Shown: positions 46,656-57,800 of the stretch, piece after piece
Layout: each line of letters begins with the position of its first letter
Position numbering within the stretch: the stretch's first letter is position 1
Assembly: GCA_934045905.1 (NCBI GenBank)
Contig: OW203768.1
Location: 8,956,316-9,020,315 of the forward strand
Reading direction: 5' to 3'
From: Leuctra nigra
Lineage: Eukaryota > Arthropoda > Insecta > Plecoptera > Leuctridae
DNA: 64,000 nt
Made by a program: the position numbers and the translations under genes
Notes under the pieces: model-generated
What the model saw: only the letters and a program-made list of their open reading frames with translations
What the model was told of the DNA's origin: nothing
Databases searched by the model: none

Positions 46656-48898
46656 ATGGCGGCTGTAGTTAATTTTACTCGACTTGTGTGGAAACAACAA
46701 AGATTTGTAAACCGGCTGATGACTGTTCGATCATATTCTGCTGGAGAGAGCCTTGTTAAAGTAACACACAATGATGCCACAGGTTAGTTATAATAGAAAT
46801 ATCTACTGAAAATAGGTTCAAATGGTGGGTTGAAGTCCATAGGTACTAAACTCCCTCGTCTTACTTTTCATCAATTATACTAAAAGGTGTAGGACATAAC
46901 AAAATTATTATTGGATCTTACTGTGGTACCGAAATGAAAGAAAATGAAGCTTTATTGCGAAAATCGATTTCTCTATAACTTGTAGAATTATCAAATGTAC
47001 CTATACCCTGTAACAGTCTTTTTGCTGAGGTATGCTGAACTGAGGTAAAAATTAATTATTTAAAATCAGTCGAAAGTCGGTTAGCGAATGTGTGCTGATT
47101 TAGAACCTTCTGTGCAGATGTGTCAACTGTTACGCTTCAAAGATCGCCTGTAAATGCTTTAAGCTTAGAACTGATGCAACAAATCAACGAAACATTAGAT
47201 ACACTGGAGAGAAATAAAAGTGCAGGAATGATATTAACGTCTGTAAGTAGATGAATCGCGTCACTTCTGATGAACTTGCTTTCTGAAACTGATTCCTGCA
47301 TTGATGCTGGATGCTTTTCTAGGCATTGCCAACAGTTTTCTCAGCTGGTGTTGACATTAAAACGTTTATTCTGGAAATAAAAGAAGATGAGGATAACTTC
47401 AAAAAATTCTGGACTACCCATCAAGATTTATGGCTTAAGCTCTACGGTTCATCATTTCCAACAGTCGCAGCAATAAATGTATGCATTTACGAAAGTGTGA
47501 TTTCTTCCAACATCTAGAACATCTAGAACATCTAGTGTTGGTGGGAACACCCACCCCCTGACCCATTAAATTGGAACCAGCGGATAGATTATTATTATCT
47601 AATTTTAATTCAGGGAAATGTCTCGTAACTTATAATAATAAATCTGTCGCTCGTTTCCAACCCAATGTCGGGTTGGGGAGTGGATTTCCAACTTCAATCT
47701 TTGGCCTTAACTTCAGTGATGTCGCTGGCCGGTGCCGACACCTCACTCTTCTTCATCTTCCTCTATCTCTCCCAGCTGACGTCTCTACTCCATGTCCTTC
47801 CACCCCTCTCGTTCCTCCCCCATTCTTCTGTTGACGCTGTTCTCCACTTCTCACCTCTTTACTCCACATCCCACTTCATCTGGAAATTCAAACAAAAATT
47901 AGGGTGTAAATTAAATTTTCTAAGATTTGAAAGTAAAATAAATATGTCTTATACATTTTTATACACCTGAAGTTATTTTAATGTGAGAAAGAAGATCATT
48001 TTCTAAGTTCAGTACATTTTCGTGAGCAAGAAGTTTCTTCTCCGTTTTGAATTTCTGAGATTTTTCTGCAATTCTGGGCACTATCAAAAATCATCTGCAT
48101 ACACTTTTAGACTCTATTTATGCTTACACAACTTATACAATTAACATTTTTGGAATAATATAGTTATGATGAGTTCTCTCGGCATGGTATATGAAGATGT
48201 TGAGAGATGTATTTTAAATGTAGAATTGTTTCTGACTTGTGCTCTAGGGTCATAGTCCCGGTTCTGGATGCGTATTGTCACTAGCTTGCGAGTACCGCGT
48301 AATGGTGGGACCGAACTTTACAATAGGGCTAAATGAATCGAAGATCGGATTTTTTGCGCCGAAATGGATGCGAGATGCAATGATAGATGTAATAGGCAAG
48401 TAATTTGTTTTAACAACTTTCTCAACATATTTATTTAGAATCAAATCAGATTTGGCCATTTAGATTTTAGTAAAAATTGCTAAATTTCAAGGTAGTAGAT
48501 AATAATGAATTAGTTTATTGATATTAGATTTATTGAATAAACTTATTTAATGCAACCCATGTTTGACGTCACGTGCAGGCTTTCGACGGTCTGAGCTCGC
48601 GCTTACAACGAGCAAATTGTTCAAAGCCGAAGACGCTCTGAGCATTGGTCTGGTTGACGAAGTTGCAACGGATAAAGCCGATGCCATCAAGAAGGCGGAG
48701 AGATTCCTGTCTGGAATGTCAAGAATCCCCCACGAAGCTCGCAGCTTAACTAAGAAGGCAGTGCGTGAGAAAAATCTGAATTGGCTCGCTAATAACCGAG
48801 CCGAGGATTATAATGTTTTCTTTGATCATCTTTCACTGCCGCATGTTCAGCAAAGAATCAAAATGTATTTTGAAAGGTTGCAATCGAAGAGAAAATAG
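46656..48898 (+). CDS. ECI1: Mitochondrial enoyl-CoA delta isomerase, copy 1
   Basis: Five exons: 46656-46782, 47118-47242, 47323-47478, 48248-48395 and 48579-48898, giving 291 aa. The N-terminus is Arg-rich with RSYSAG, a plausible mitochondrial presequence. The crotonase fold is seen in VTLQRSPVNALSLEL, FSAGVDI (first oxyanion loop) and GLNESKIGF, whose Glu corresponds to the catalytic Glu of mammalian isomerase. The second oxyanion loop, PAGGC in copies 2 and 3, reads PGSGC here. The enzyme moves cis-3 or trans-3 double bonds to trans-2 in beta-oxidation of unsaturated fatty acids. The exon 4 donor is GC (ATAG|GCAAGT). Intron 3 contains a LINE 3' fragment. Activity may be altered; this is inference. 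Confidence 0.88.
47533..47590 (+). mobile_element. RTE-type LINE 3' end fragment in isomerase copy 1 intron 3
   Basis: About 50 bases match the 3' UTRs of LINE copies A and B: CTAGTGTTGGTGGGAACACC, then CACCCCCTGACCC and ATTAAATTGGAA. It ends in short ATT repeats. A nine-base word (TCTAGAACA) is repeated in front of it. Copy 2 lacks all of this at the matching position. Confidence 0.75.
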
Positions 48899-49676
48899 CA
48901 ATTAAGTAAAATATATGCAATCATGTGTATTAATAATTAAGAATATAAAAATAATTGAATAATTGAACCGTTAGAAATATTATTTTGTCCTCATTTTATC
49001 AAATTTAAAATCCGATTATTTCTTTTAGGAATAATCAATATTTTGGAAAGAATTGTCAATCTCTAGACACTCTAGAACATGAAGTCTAGATTCAAGAATC
49101 TGGGTAATATTCTAACTTGGAGCTTTTTGTAAAAAAATAAAAATTCTTTCTGCCAGTTAAAAAACACAATTTGAGAATTTGCTTCATTAACCTGCGGGTG
49201 AATTTTTATTAATGCATTATGTGGAGAATATTATGGTTTAATTTCAATTCAAATTTAATTTTTATTCTGAATGTTATTTGAACTGACTTCATAACAGAGC
49301 AATGACCTTTATAAATGCTGGTGGCCTTGGCAACTGTCATGTGATCAACAGATGTTTGTTTTGTATCAGTTCAGGGTTCAGGTAGCAGGTGGAGATTGTA
49401 GTGCTTGATTTTTATGTAGGTACTACCTACTCTAAAAGTGTATATTTCGGGTTGGCTGCAAATTAGTTACAACAATCATTATTATTTTTTTCTTTTTTCA
49501 AGGTGTGTTTACATGTTTGTTTTTGAGATAAATAAAATACATTGAATGAAGCAACTCTAACCTATAGCTGTCATTTCGAGAAGTATTAAGGAATTGAACC
49601 TACCTACAAAATAATTGAGTTATTTAAAAAACTGGTCATTTGATATTCTGGTGAGGTTACATTGTGAAGTTACATC
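48899..49676. other. Upstream region of isomerase copy 2
   Basis: The right part of the segmental duplication; it resembles 41359-41943 joined to 46464-46655. The LTR element is absent: ATTAGTTACAACAATCATTA stands where copy 1 has the insertion. Confidence 0.65.
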
Positions 49677-51414
49677 ATGGCAGCTGTTGTTAATTTTACT
49701 CGACATGTGTGGAAACAACAAAGATATTTTAACCGGCTGATTACCGTTCGATCATATTCTGCTGGAGAGAGTCTCGTAAAAGTAACGCACAATGATGCCA
49801 CAGGTCAGTACCTATAAGAAATATCTGCTGAAAATAGGTACAAACGGGTAATACCTAGTTCAATGGTTTTATTTCAAAAATTGGTATCTCTAAAACTTGT
49901 AGAATTATCAATTTTTATACCATTGTCAGGAAAAGACTCACTGTGAAGTAAATCTCCGCTTTTCGATCATGACCGAATAGCAGAGATGCAAATTAGGTCA
50001 CATTCTGTCAGCCAATGAGAGAGCTGCTATCCATTCTGCTCTCGAGAGTTGATCGAAGTGTGTACCGTGTTTTAGGTATCATAAAAATTAATTATTTAAA
50101 ATCAGTCGAAAGTCGGTTAGCGAAAGTGTGCTGATTTAGAATCTTCTGTGCAGATGTGTCGACTGTTACACTTCAAAGATCGCCTGTAAATGCTTTAAGC
50201 TTAGAACTGATGCAACAAATCAACGAAGCATTAGATACACTGGAGAGAAATAAAAGTGCAGGAATGATATTAACGTCCGTAAGTAGATAGCGAAACCTTG
50301 AATGAACTCTCTTTCTGAAACTGATTCATGCGTTGATACTGGATGCTTTTCTAGGCATTGCCAACAGTCTTCTCAGCTGGTCTCGACATTGTAACGTTGC
50401 ACCAAATAAATAAAGATGACTTCAAAATATACTGGACTGCCTTACAAGATTTGTGGCTTAAACTCTACGGTTCATCATTTCCAACAGTCGCAGCAATAAA
50501 TGTATGATATCTTCCAACTTCTAACGATAACTCAGGGAATAGTCTCTAAATTTGTATTCAACAATAATTGAAGTTGTAATGAAGTTTCTTAGATGAGAAA
50601 GTTAAAAAAACAGTTATTTTGGGCAAATATCTCTTTTTACTCTTGTAGGTTCAGGTAGTAACTTCAATGTGAGCAAGAAGATGTTCAAACAAATTTTCAA
50701 TTTCTGATATTTCTGTGCAGAAAACATTCCTGAACCCTTACGAATTATGCTTGTAAAAAGCACAACTTGTGCTGACTTGTGCTCTAGGGTCACAGCCCCG
50801 CTGGAGGATGCCTGTTGGCACTAGCTTGCGAGTTCCGAGTCCAGGTGGGACCGAACTTCACAATAGGGCTGAATGAATCGAGGCTCGGAATCGTTGCGCC
50901 GAAATGGCTGCGAGATGCAATGACAGAAGTCATAGGCAAGTTATTTGTGTTTACAACTTTCTTTAAAATATTTGTTTAGAATCAAATCAGATTTGGGCAT
51001 TTAGAGTTAGTAAAAATTAGTACTAAAAACCGAGGTAAGAATGAAGTAGGGGTTATCGACGTAACCACTAACCCATGTTTGACTTCATATGCAGGCTTTC
51101 GACAGTCTGAGCTCGCTCTTACAACGGGAAAATTGTTCAAAGTCGAAGATGCTCTGAGCATTGGTCTGATTGACGAAGTTGCAACGGATAAAGCCGATGC
51201 CATCAAGAAGGCGGAGAGATTTCTGTCTGGAATGTCAAGAATCCCCCACGAAGCTCGCAGTTTGACTAAGAAGGCAGTGCGTGAGAAGAATCTGAGTTGG
51301 CTCGCTAATAACCAAGCCGAGGATTGCAATGTTTTCTTTGAGCATCTTTCACTGCCGCATGTTCAGCAAGGAATCAAAATGTATTTGGAAATGTTGCAAT
51401 CAAAGAGAAAATAA
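49677..51414 (+). CDS. ECI1: Mitochondrial enoyl-CoA delta isomerase, copy 2
   Basis: Five exons: 49677-49803, 50154-50278, 50355-50501, 50788-50935 and 51095-51414, giving 288 aa. It is closely related to copy 1 in exons, introns and upstream DNA. The presequence ends RSYSAG. The loops are FSAGLDI and PAGGC, and the active-site segment is GLNESRLGIVAP, so all expected catalytic features are kept. Like copy 1 it has a GC donor after exon 4 (ATAG|GCAAGT). The main length difference from copy 1 is three codons fewer in exon 3. It is the better candidate of the recent pair for full activity. Confidence 0.9.
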
Positions 51415-51839
51415 CAATAAAATAAAATTCATACAATCAAATGTATTAATAAATAAGTATAATGGGTAAAACTACAATCAGTGTAGGTTGATACTTGAAT
51501 TTTATATGAACCACCATATATTTTGCATCTTAAAATCATTGTTAATTGTTTGTTTTACCTCAAATTTTTTATTTACATTTTGAATGCTATTATATTTTAT
51601 AGTTTTCTTGTATAAAAATAAATACCTATTGATTTTGCATTGAGACTTTGATACTTTCTGACTATCTACCTGTGAAGAAAAAACTGTTATCTACCTTATC
51701 AGTGTAGTCTTTACTCTTTGCTCTTAGAAAATATTGTGTAGGTACTTCATAATTTGGTGTGTTATCACCGGTTATCACCTTATCAACAGCATTAACTTTA
51801 CTTTTGGCGAGAGCATAGCATACCTCAATGATGGAGAGA
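51415..51839. other. Intergenic between isomerase copy 2 and a LINE
   Basis: Holds the presumed 3' UTR of copy 2, with AATAAA words directly after the stop. No other feature recognised. The exact left edge of the LINE is uncertain. Confidence 0.4.
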
Positions 51840-54140
51840 GTGAGCTAAAAACCGATTTCTAAATAAAAACCAAACTGAACTCATTAAACAATTCAAATAA
51901 ATGGAGTTTTTTAAAGAAATCTGATGTGACCAAATCGGAGGGAGATAAGAGTCTACCAGGTCACTTATCGGACCCCAATGAACTTAACTTACACTTCATA
52001 CAGATAGGATCATCACAAGATTTCCAGAAAGACATACAAAATCAAATCGATGAGCTAAATGCCCTAGAACCTGAGGAACGATTTTACCTACAACCAGTAA
52101 ACCAGGATGTAATCTGTAAAATCATTAGTAAAATCGAAACAAAAGCCACTGGCACTGATAATATTAATATCACAATCATAAAACTTGTCCTCCCCTACTG
52201 TTTGAATGTAATCACAAACATCATTAACTATGCAATAATGTCATCAACGTTTCCTGACCTATGGAAAATTGCAATTGTAATTCCCCTTCCAAAGGTAGCA
52301 AACCCTCTTCAAATAACCGATCTGAGACCAGTTAGCATCCTCCCAACATTCTCGAAAATCTTGGAAAAGATAGTGTATCAGCAAACAATAGGATATGTTG
52401 AAGAAAATAATATAATTCCTAGAGAACAGTCCGGTTTCAGGACAGGATACAGCTGTACTACATCTTTACTTGATATGTCGGATGAGATTTTGCACAACAT
52501 GTCAAACAAGGGTATCTGCTTGCTCACCTTACTTGATTATTCGAAAGCCTTTGATACTATTCACCATCGACTACTGCTAGCCAAACTAAGAGCGCTAGGC
52601 TTTTCTAATCTTACAAACAAATTCTTCACTAGCTATTTAGAAAACAGACAACAAGTAGTCAAGGTTGAAGCAAATGGATCTGCTTTACAGAGCAAATTAC
52701 TCACTATTGCTAATGGGGTACCCCAAGGATCCATATTAGGCCCACTTCTTTTTAATTTACATGTGCATGATCTACCTACTGTGGTAGATCATACCAAAGT
52801 CTGCCAATATGCAGATGATCTACAATTATTTATCTCATGTAATGATGTCAAAAACATTCTCAAAAGCATAGAGGAGCTCAACAAAGACTTGGCTTCAATT
52901 GAGATCTATTCTAAAAAAAATGGCCTACGACTTAACCCTACAAAGTCAATATTGGTACCTTTAGGTAAGCCAAACAGTGTAAAGGCCCTAGATAAAATCG
53001 ATGACATCAACCAAATGGTGAGATTAGGCCAGGTAGTCATCAAAAAGGTTGATAATGCCAGGAATCTAGGTGTTTGGTTCGATACGGATATGACCTGGAA
53101 GGTTCATGTAGATAAGTGCTGCAATAAAGCTTTCGGTGTTATTAGATACCTCAACAGATTTAAGAAATACTTACCTATAAATACTAAGAAACTTCTTGCT
53201 GAATCTCTAGTTCTATCGATTTTTGACTTTTGTGATGCAGTATACATGGGAATAAACAAAACCACGTCCCAGCGCATACAAAAAATACAGAATTCATGTG
53301 TACGTTTCATATTAAATACACCCTTCAGGGAACAGATCTCTCCTCATCTTTTCAAACTTGGCTGGTTAAACATGGAAAACCGCAGAATACTACATCTTGC
53401 AACTTTTATGCATAAATTGATAAATACCAAGTCACCAGCCTATCTTTATGATAAAATTCAACTCTCTAGAGATTTACATAATCACCATACACGACAAAAT
53501 AATAACCTGGTTTTCAATCATCACAACTCTGTATCCTCCTCTTCTTTTTCTATCAATGGACCGAGGATATGGAATAATTTACCATCAACCTTAAAAGATA
53601 CCTCGTCCGTATTAATTTTTAAATCTGAATATAAAGCTTTATTGCTGAGAGAACAAGAGAAAAAAATAGTCCTAAAAGAGTTGCCAAAATATAAAAGACC
53701 TCTCTGGCCTGTCTTATATATGTCAATTTATTTTTACTTGCTATTCTTGTTATTCATGGCATTGTATTGAATTATCGACTGACTGTTCATCATTATTAAC
53801 ATTATAACAATGTACATGTACTGCCTACAAATAATTAAGATATTTTTATATTTTTTACCTACTATTATTATCCATATTAGGATAATATTATATTACTTGA
53901 TTCCAGTATCTCAAATTTTCTTATGTTTAGTATTTATTTAATTTTAATTTTATTTTATTTAATCTAAGTCAATTACTGAGTGCTACAAATTGTTATGTAT
54001 TCATAGATATTATTATTAGGTATAGGTAAAGTAAAGGTTATATGGAAGATCAGGCCCAATGTCTGAATATCGCCTGTTTGTATTGTATTGTACCTATAAT
54101 TTCAATGCAAATAAAGACACATAATAATAATAATAATAAA
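51840..54140 (+). mobile_element. Non-LTR retrotransposon (Jockey/CR1-like), 5'-truncated, AAT tail
   Basis: The reverse transcriptase frame runs open from 51863 to 53770 without an ATG at its 5' end, so the start of the element is missing. Motifs are RPVSILPTFSKILEK, QSGFRTGYSC, DYSKAFDTIHH, GVPQGSILGPLLF and the catalytic QYADD. The 3' UTR ends with AATAAAG and an ATA/AAT microsatellite (54120-54140), a tail type seen in I, CR1 and related clades. No endonuclease region remains. The clade is not certain. Confidence 0.8.
51863..53770 (+). CDS. LINE reverse transcriptase frame, N-terminally truncated
   Basis: About 635 codons uninterrupted, including all RT palm and finger motifs and the conserved C-terminal segment (SPHLFKLGWL, SFSINGPRIWNNLP). 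The intact frame suggests a fairly recent insertion. It is not a host gene. Confidence 0.8.
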   Translation: MKTKLNSLNNSNKWSFLKKSDVTKSEGDKSLPGHLSDPNELNLHFIQIGSSQDFQKDIQNQIDELNALEPEERFYLQPVNQDVICKIISKIETKATGTDNINITIIKLVLPYCLNVITNIINYAIMSSTFPDLWKIAIVIPLPKVANPLQITDLRPVSILPTFSKILEKIVYQQTIGYVEENNIIPREQSGFRTGYSCTTSLLDMSDEILHNMSNKGICLLTLLDYSKAFDTIHHRLLLAKLRALGFSNLTNKFFTSYLENRQQVVKVEANGSALQSKLLTIANGVPQGSILGPLLFNLHVHDLPTVVDHTKVCQYADDLQLFISCNDVKNILKSIEELNKDLASIEIYSKKNGLRLNPTKSILVPLGKPNSVKALDKIDDINQMVRLGQVVIKKVDNARNLGVWFDTDMTWKVHVDKCCNKAFGVIRYLNRFKKYLPINTKKLLAESLVLSIFDFCDAVYMGINKTTSQRIQKIQNSCVRFILNTPFREQISPHLFKLGWLNMENRRILHLATFMHKLINTKSPAYLYDKIQLSRDLHNHHTRQNNNLVFNHHNSVSSSSFSINGPRIWNNLPSTLKDTSSVLIFKSEYKALLLREQEKKIVLKELPKYKRPLWPVLYMSIYFYLLFLLFMALY

Positions 54141-54180
54141 AAGTGAGCATGGTCCACAGTATAGGCATCCTGCGTGAGAA

Positions 54181-54751
54181 AAGGTTGCCATAGTAACCTA
54201 TCAAATCTGACAGCGGCAATCCAAATCCCATATTTAGAGTGATTACTTGTGAAAGAAAGATATTTAAGTAAGTACAAGCTAATAATAATACGCAATATTT
54301 ATCTTTACACATGTTCAAGTTAAATATTCATCTGATAAATATGATTTATTGCTATTATTTAGAGCTTTGACACAATTCTTTACACATGTTTAAGTTAAAT
54401 ATTCATCTGATAAATATGATTTATTGCTATTATTTAGAGCTTTGACACATTTCCCCTACCATAGCAGCCTCCATTTTTCTACCACTGTGACGTCACGAGA
54501 TAGTGGTAGAAAAATGGAGGCTGCTATGGTAGGGGAAATGTGTCAAAGCTATAAATAATAGCTATAAATCATATTTATCAGATGAATATTTAACTTAAAC
54601 ATGTGTATGGATAAATATTGCGTATTATTATTAGCTTGTACTTACTTAAATATCTTTCTTTCACAAGTAATCACTCTAAATATGGGATTTGGATTGCCGC
54701 TGTCAGATTTGTTTTTCCCTATACTTTTGTATAGGTTACTATGGCAACCTT
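54181..54751. repeat. Long imperfect palindrome with a TGACGTCA-type centre
   Basis: The outer ends AAGGTTGCCATAGTAACCTA and TAGGTTACTATGGCAACCTT are exact inverse partners. Arms of about 240-310 bp meet at 54480-54500, where CCATTTTTCTACCACT faces AGTGGTAGAAAAATGG across GTGACGTCACGAGAT. The left arm contains a tandem duplication of about 70 bp (54305-54446). The right arm has an extra 20 bases near 54715-54735. It could form a very long hairpin. Confidence 0.85.
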
Positions 54752-54899
54752 AAAGTGACCTTGAATGAAGTAGGAGGAGTTCACCACTTTTCACCTTGAG
54801 TGACAGTGACACTTGTAGGAGTTGTGGAAGGTGGAAGGTAGTGAATCTGAGTGAATCAAGAATCAATTTAAAAGTAAATCCTATTAATTTTTCAATAAA

Positions 54900-57800
54900 A
54901 TGTCTTCTGTTATTCATTGTGCTAGGATTGCTCTAAAGCAACCAAGATTCTTACAACGAGCTGCTAGTGTAAGATGGTTTAGTGCTGGCGACAAACTGGT
55001 TGACATAACCTATAATGATGACACGGGTAAGGATATTAAAACCATTTTTCGATTGTAGTTTTCTAATATTTTTAGAATAGGTAGCATAAGTATCGCATTG
55101 GCAGTACTCTCAAGCACATTTTAAATGTGTAATTATTTTCTTTCCCAATGCCAATGGTTCTGCCACTCGATTAGAAGTTTGCTTATGTGCATTGGTATGA
55201 ACTTGTATTACTACCTACTACCTAGATAACACACTCACAGGAAATTTTCTGTTGTGCAGAAGTGTCAACTGTTACACTTCAAAGAGCTCCGGTAAATGGC
55301 TTGAACTTGGAACTGTTGTTGCAATTGAACGAGGCTCTCGACACGCTTGAGAAGAATAAGAGTGCAGGGATGATATTAACATCTGTAAGTGGGCTTAATT
55401 CTGGTTTCATAGATAGGGAATAGGTATGAAAATCAACGGTATGAATTGAAAGAGATGTAGGTAGGTATATCTAGATACAACAGTTTGTTACTTAAAGACG
55501 ATGAACACTTTTGTACTTTTGTTTTGGTTACTGTAAAAGGAAACCAAAGAACACTTACAAATGAATAAACTAATACACCTAATAGAAATAGTGAATTTTG
55601 TTGTAATTTGAAACTTTCTGATTGCAAAGTGCGATCTTACCTACCCAATTTTAGCAAGTGGGCAATTTTTAATTTGAAGACAGATCTTATTTAGACATCA
55701 ATATTTCCTGACTGCATCACAGATAAATTATCACGGATGTCTACAAACTGTAAAGTGTATAAATTATAATATATACAAAGTGTCTGCAGTCCGTATAAGA
55801 AAATGTTCTTCATTCGGGCTTATTATTGATTAATTTCAAGATATTATCTTCTAGGCAATGCCAACAATCTTCAGTGCAGGTCTTGACATTATGGAAATGT
55901 ACAAGCCAAAGCCAGATCGAGTGAAACAATTCTGGGAGACGTTGCAATCGACCTGGCTCAAACTGTACGGCTCTTCCTTCCCGACTGTCGCGGCAATAAA
56001 CGTATGTATTAATAAACCTGGTGGCACCGACTGGTCAGATAACTGATACAAATACTAATCTCAAGTGACTATTGGTAGGGTCACAGCCCAGCCGGAGGAT
56101 GCTTGTTGGCCATGAGCTGTGAATATCGTGTAATGGTGGGGCCGAAGTTCACGATCGGACTCAACGAGACCCAGCTCGGGATCGTCGCTCCGAGATGGTT
56201 CCAGGATTCTATGAGGAATGTCATCGGTGAGCAACACATTCATTCTCTTCACAAACGCTCACTCCTGTTGATAATTGTAAAAATTAACGTTTAATTTTGC
56301 AATAAGATTTTTTTCTTTATGTAAAATAAATGTAACATTGATTAGGTCCTACATACATTGTAATCAATATTGTAACTCTACATTGATTTGGTACACAATG
56401 TTATCAATGTATCATTTTAGGTGTATAGGGGAGGCCGGTACATAGTGGGACGGATTTCTTATTATTGCTCTAGTTTGTTTATTATTTTAACTAGAGGGTC
56501 CCGTCATGTATAACATGACCAATGCGCACCAGTGAGGTATGCATAAATATTAAATATAAAAAGACAGCAATATTTGTCAGCAGATTGTGCGTCGTTAATA
56601 CACACGTTACATAATTAACAGACCAAATGCCCAACAAAATACGTAAATGAGGTACGAAGGAAGGCAATTTAATCATACCTATTATGGTAAATCAATTACA
56701 TAAGTCTTCAAATGTAAACCATGACCATGAGTATTAGTAAGAAAATTAAGAAAATGTCTAGTGTCATAATGCGCCGTTAAAATATAGGTGAAGTTGATAT
56801 CGTGACCCGATACACACGACACATTCTTTATTTGTGATACCAATTCATAGTTTGAACGTGACATCATCTCATTGTTGAGAGGCCATATTGGTGTAACGTG
56901 GAGAACGGCTGTCAATCTGTGTTTCGGTATTGTGGTGATATAATGGTTACCTGTGCAATAAACTGCAGAAGAAATTCTTATGGGTATAAAACCACCTCAT
57001 ATACCAAATATCTTTGATTAACCGCTTATAATTAGCATTAATCGACTTGACATCTGTAAAATGGTTGAAATTTACTTTTTTACATTGTTGATGAAAAACA
57101 AATGAAGCTCGTGCAAACTATGAATGCATGGTGAGCTTCATTATATCCGTTTCTCTGAGGTCAGAGGTAGGTATAAGAGCGGAAGGTCATATGTTTTGGA
57201 TTTCTCAGTGCACACTTTTGGAATGGTAATCAAGCTCTATAAGTACCTACCATTGGACTGATGTTAACAAATACAGTTATATTGAAGTATAGGTACCCTT
57301 ACAGAAGGCCCATGTCACCATTACAAATATGATTGGATGAAGAATTCAGCTCAGAATTACTGGTTATTGAGATCACTTTAAGAATCATTAAAATTGACTT
57401 CCGCCCATCTGCCTCTAAGGTACACTCGGCCAAACATAAATTGATCGTTGATTAAATTTGATTGTCTGATAAATGTTAGATTGCACCATCCGAAGTCAGA
57501 CCAAGTGATCTCCTTACACTCTAGTAGGTGACCCCACATTTAAACGATAATAACAAGCTTTGATTGGTATGGGACATGACCAGATGTCATTCAAATTTGA
57601 TCAACGATCAATTTTTGTTTGGCCGAGTGTACCTATCAGTATGCAATGTAAAAATTTAAGCATTGATGTTTAAAACATTACCAACAGTAACTTGACGTCG
57701 TTTACATGACTCAATACACACCACTCTTAGTAAATAAGAAACGAAGGAAAATTATTTCCCAAGAAAATGTATAATATAACTCCATCGACTTTGGTTTGAT

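Noticed and set aside
47571..47970. Plus-strand frames in isomerase copy 1 intron 3
   Set aside because: They start inside the LINE 3' fragment and have no conserved content.
56951..57020. Possible THAP-like zinc finger start (short frame with C-x3-C) in the 2.6-kb transposon
   Set aside because: Only two cysteines and about 18 codons before a stop; too little to claim a THAP domain or a P-type transposase.
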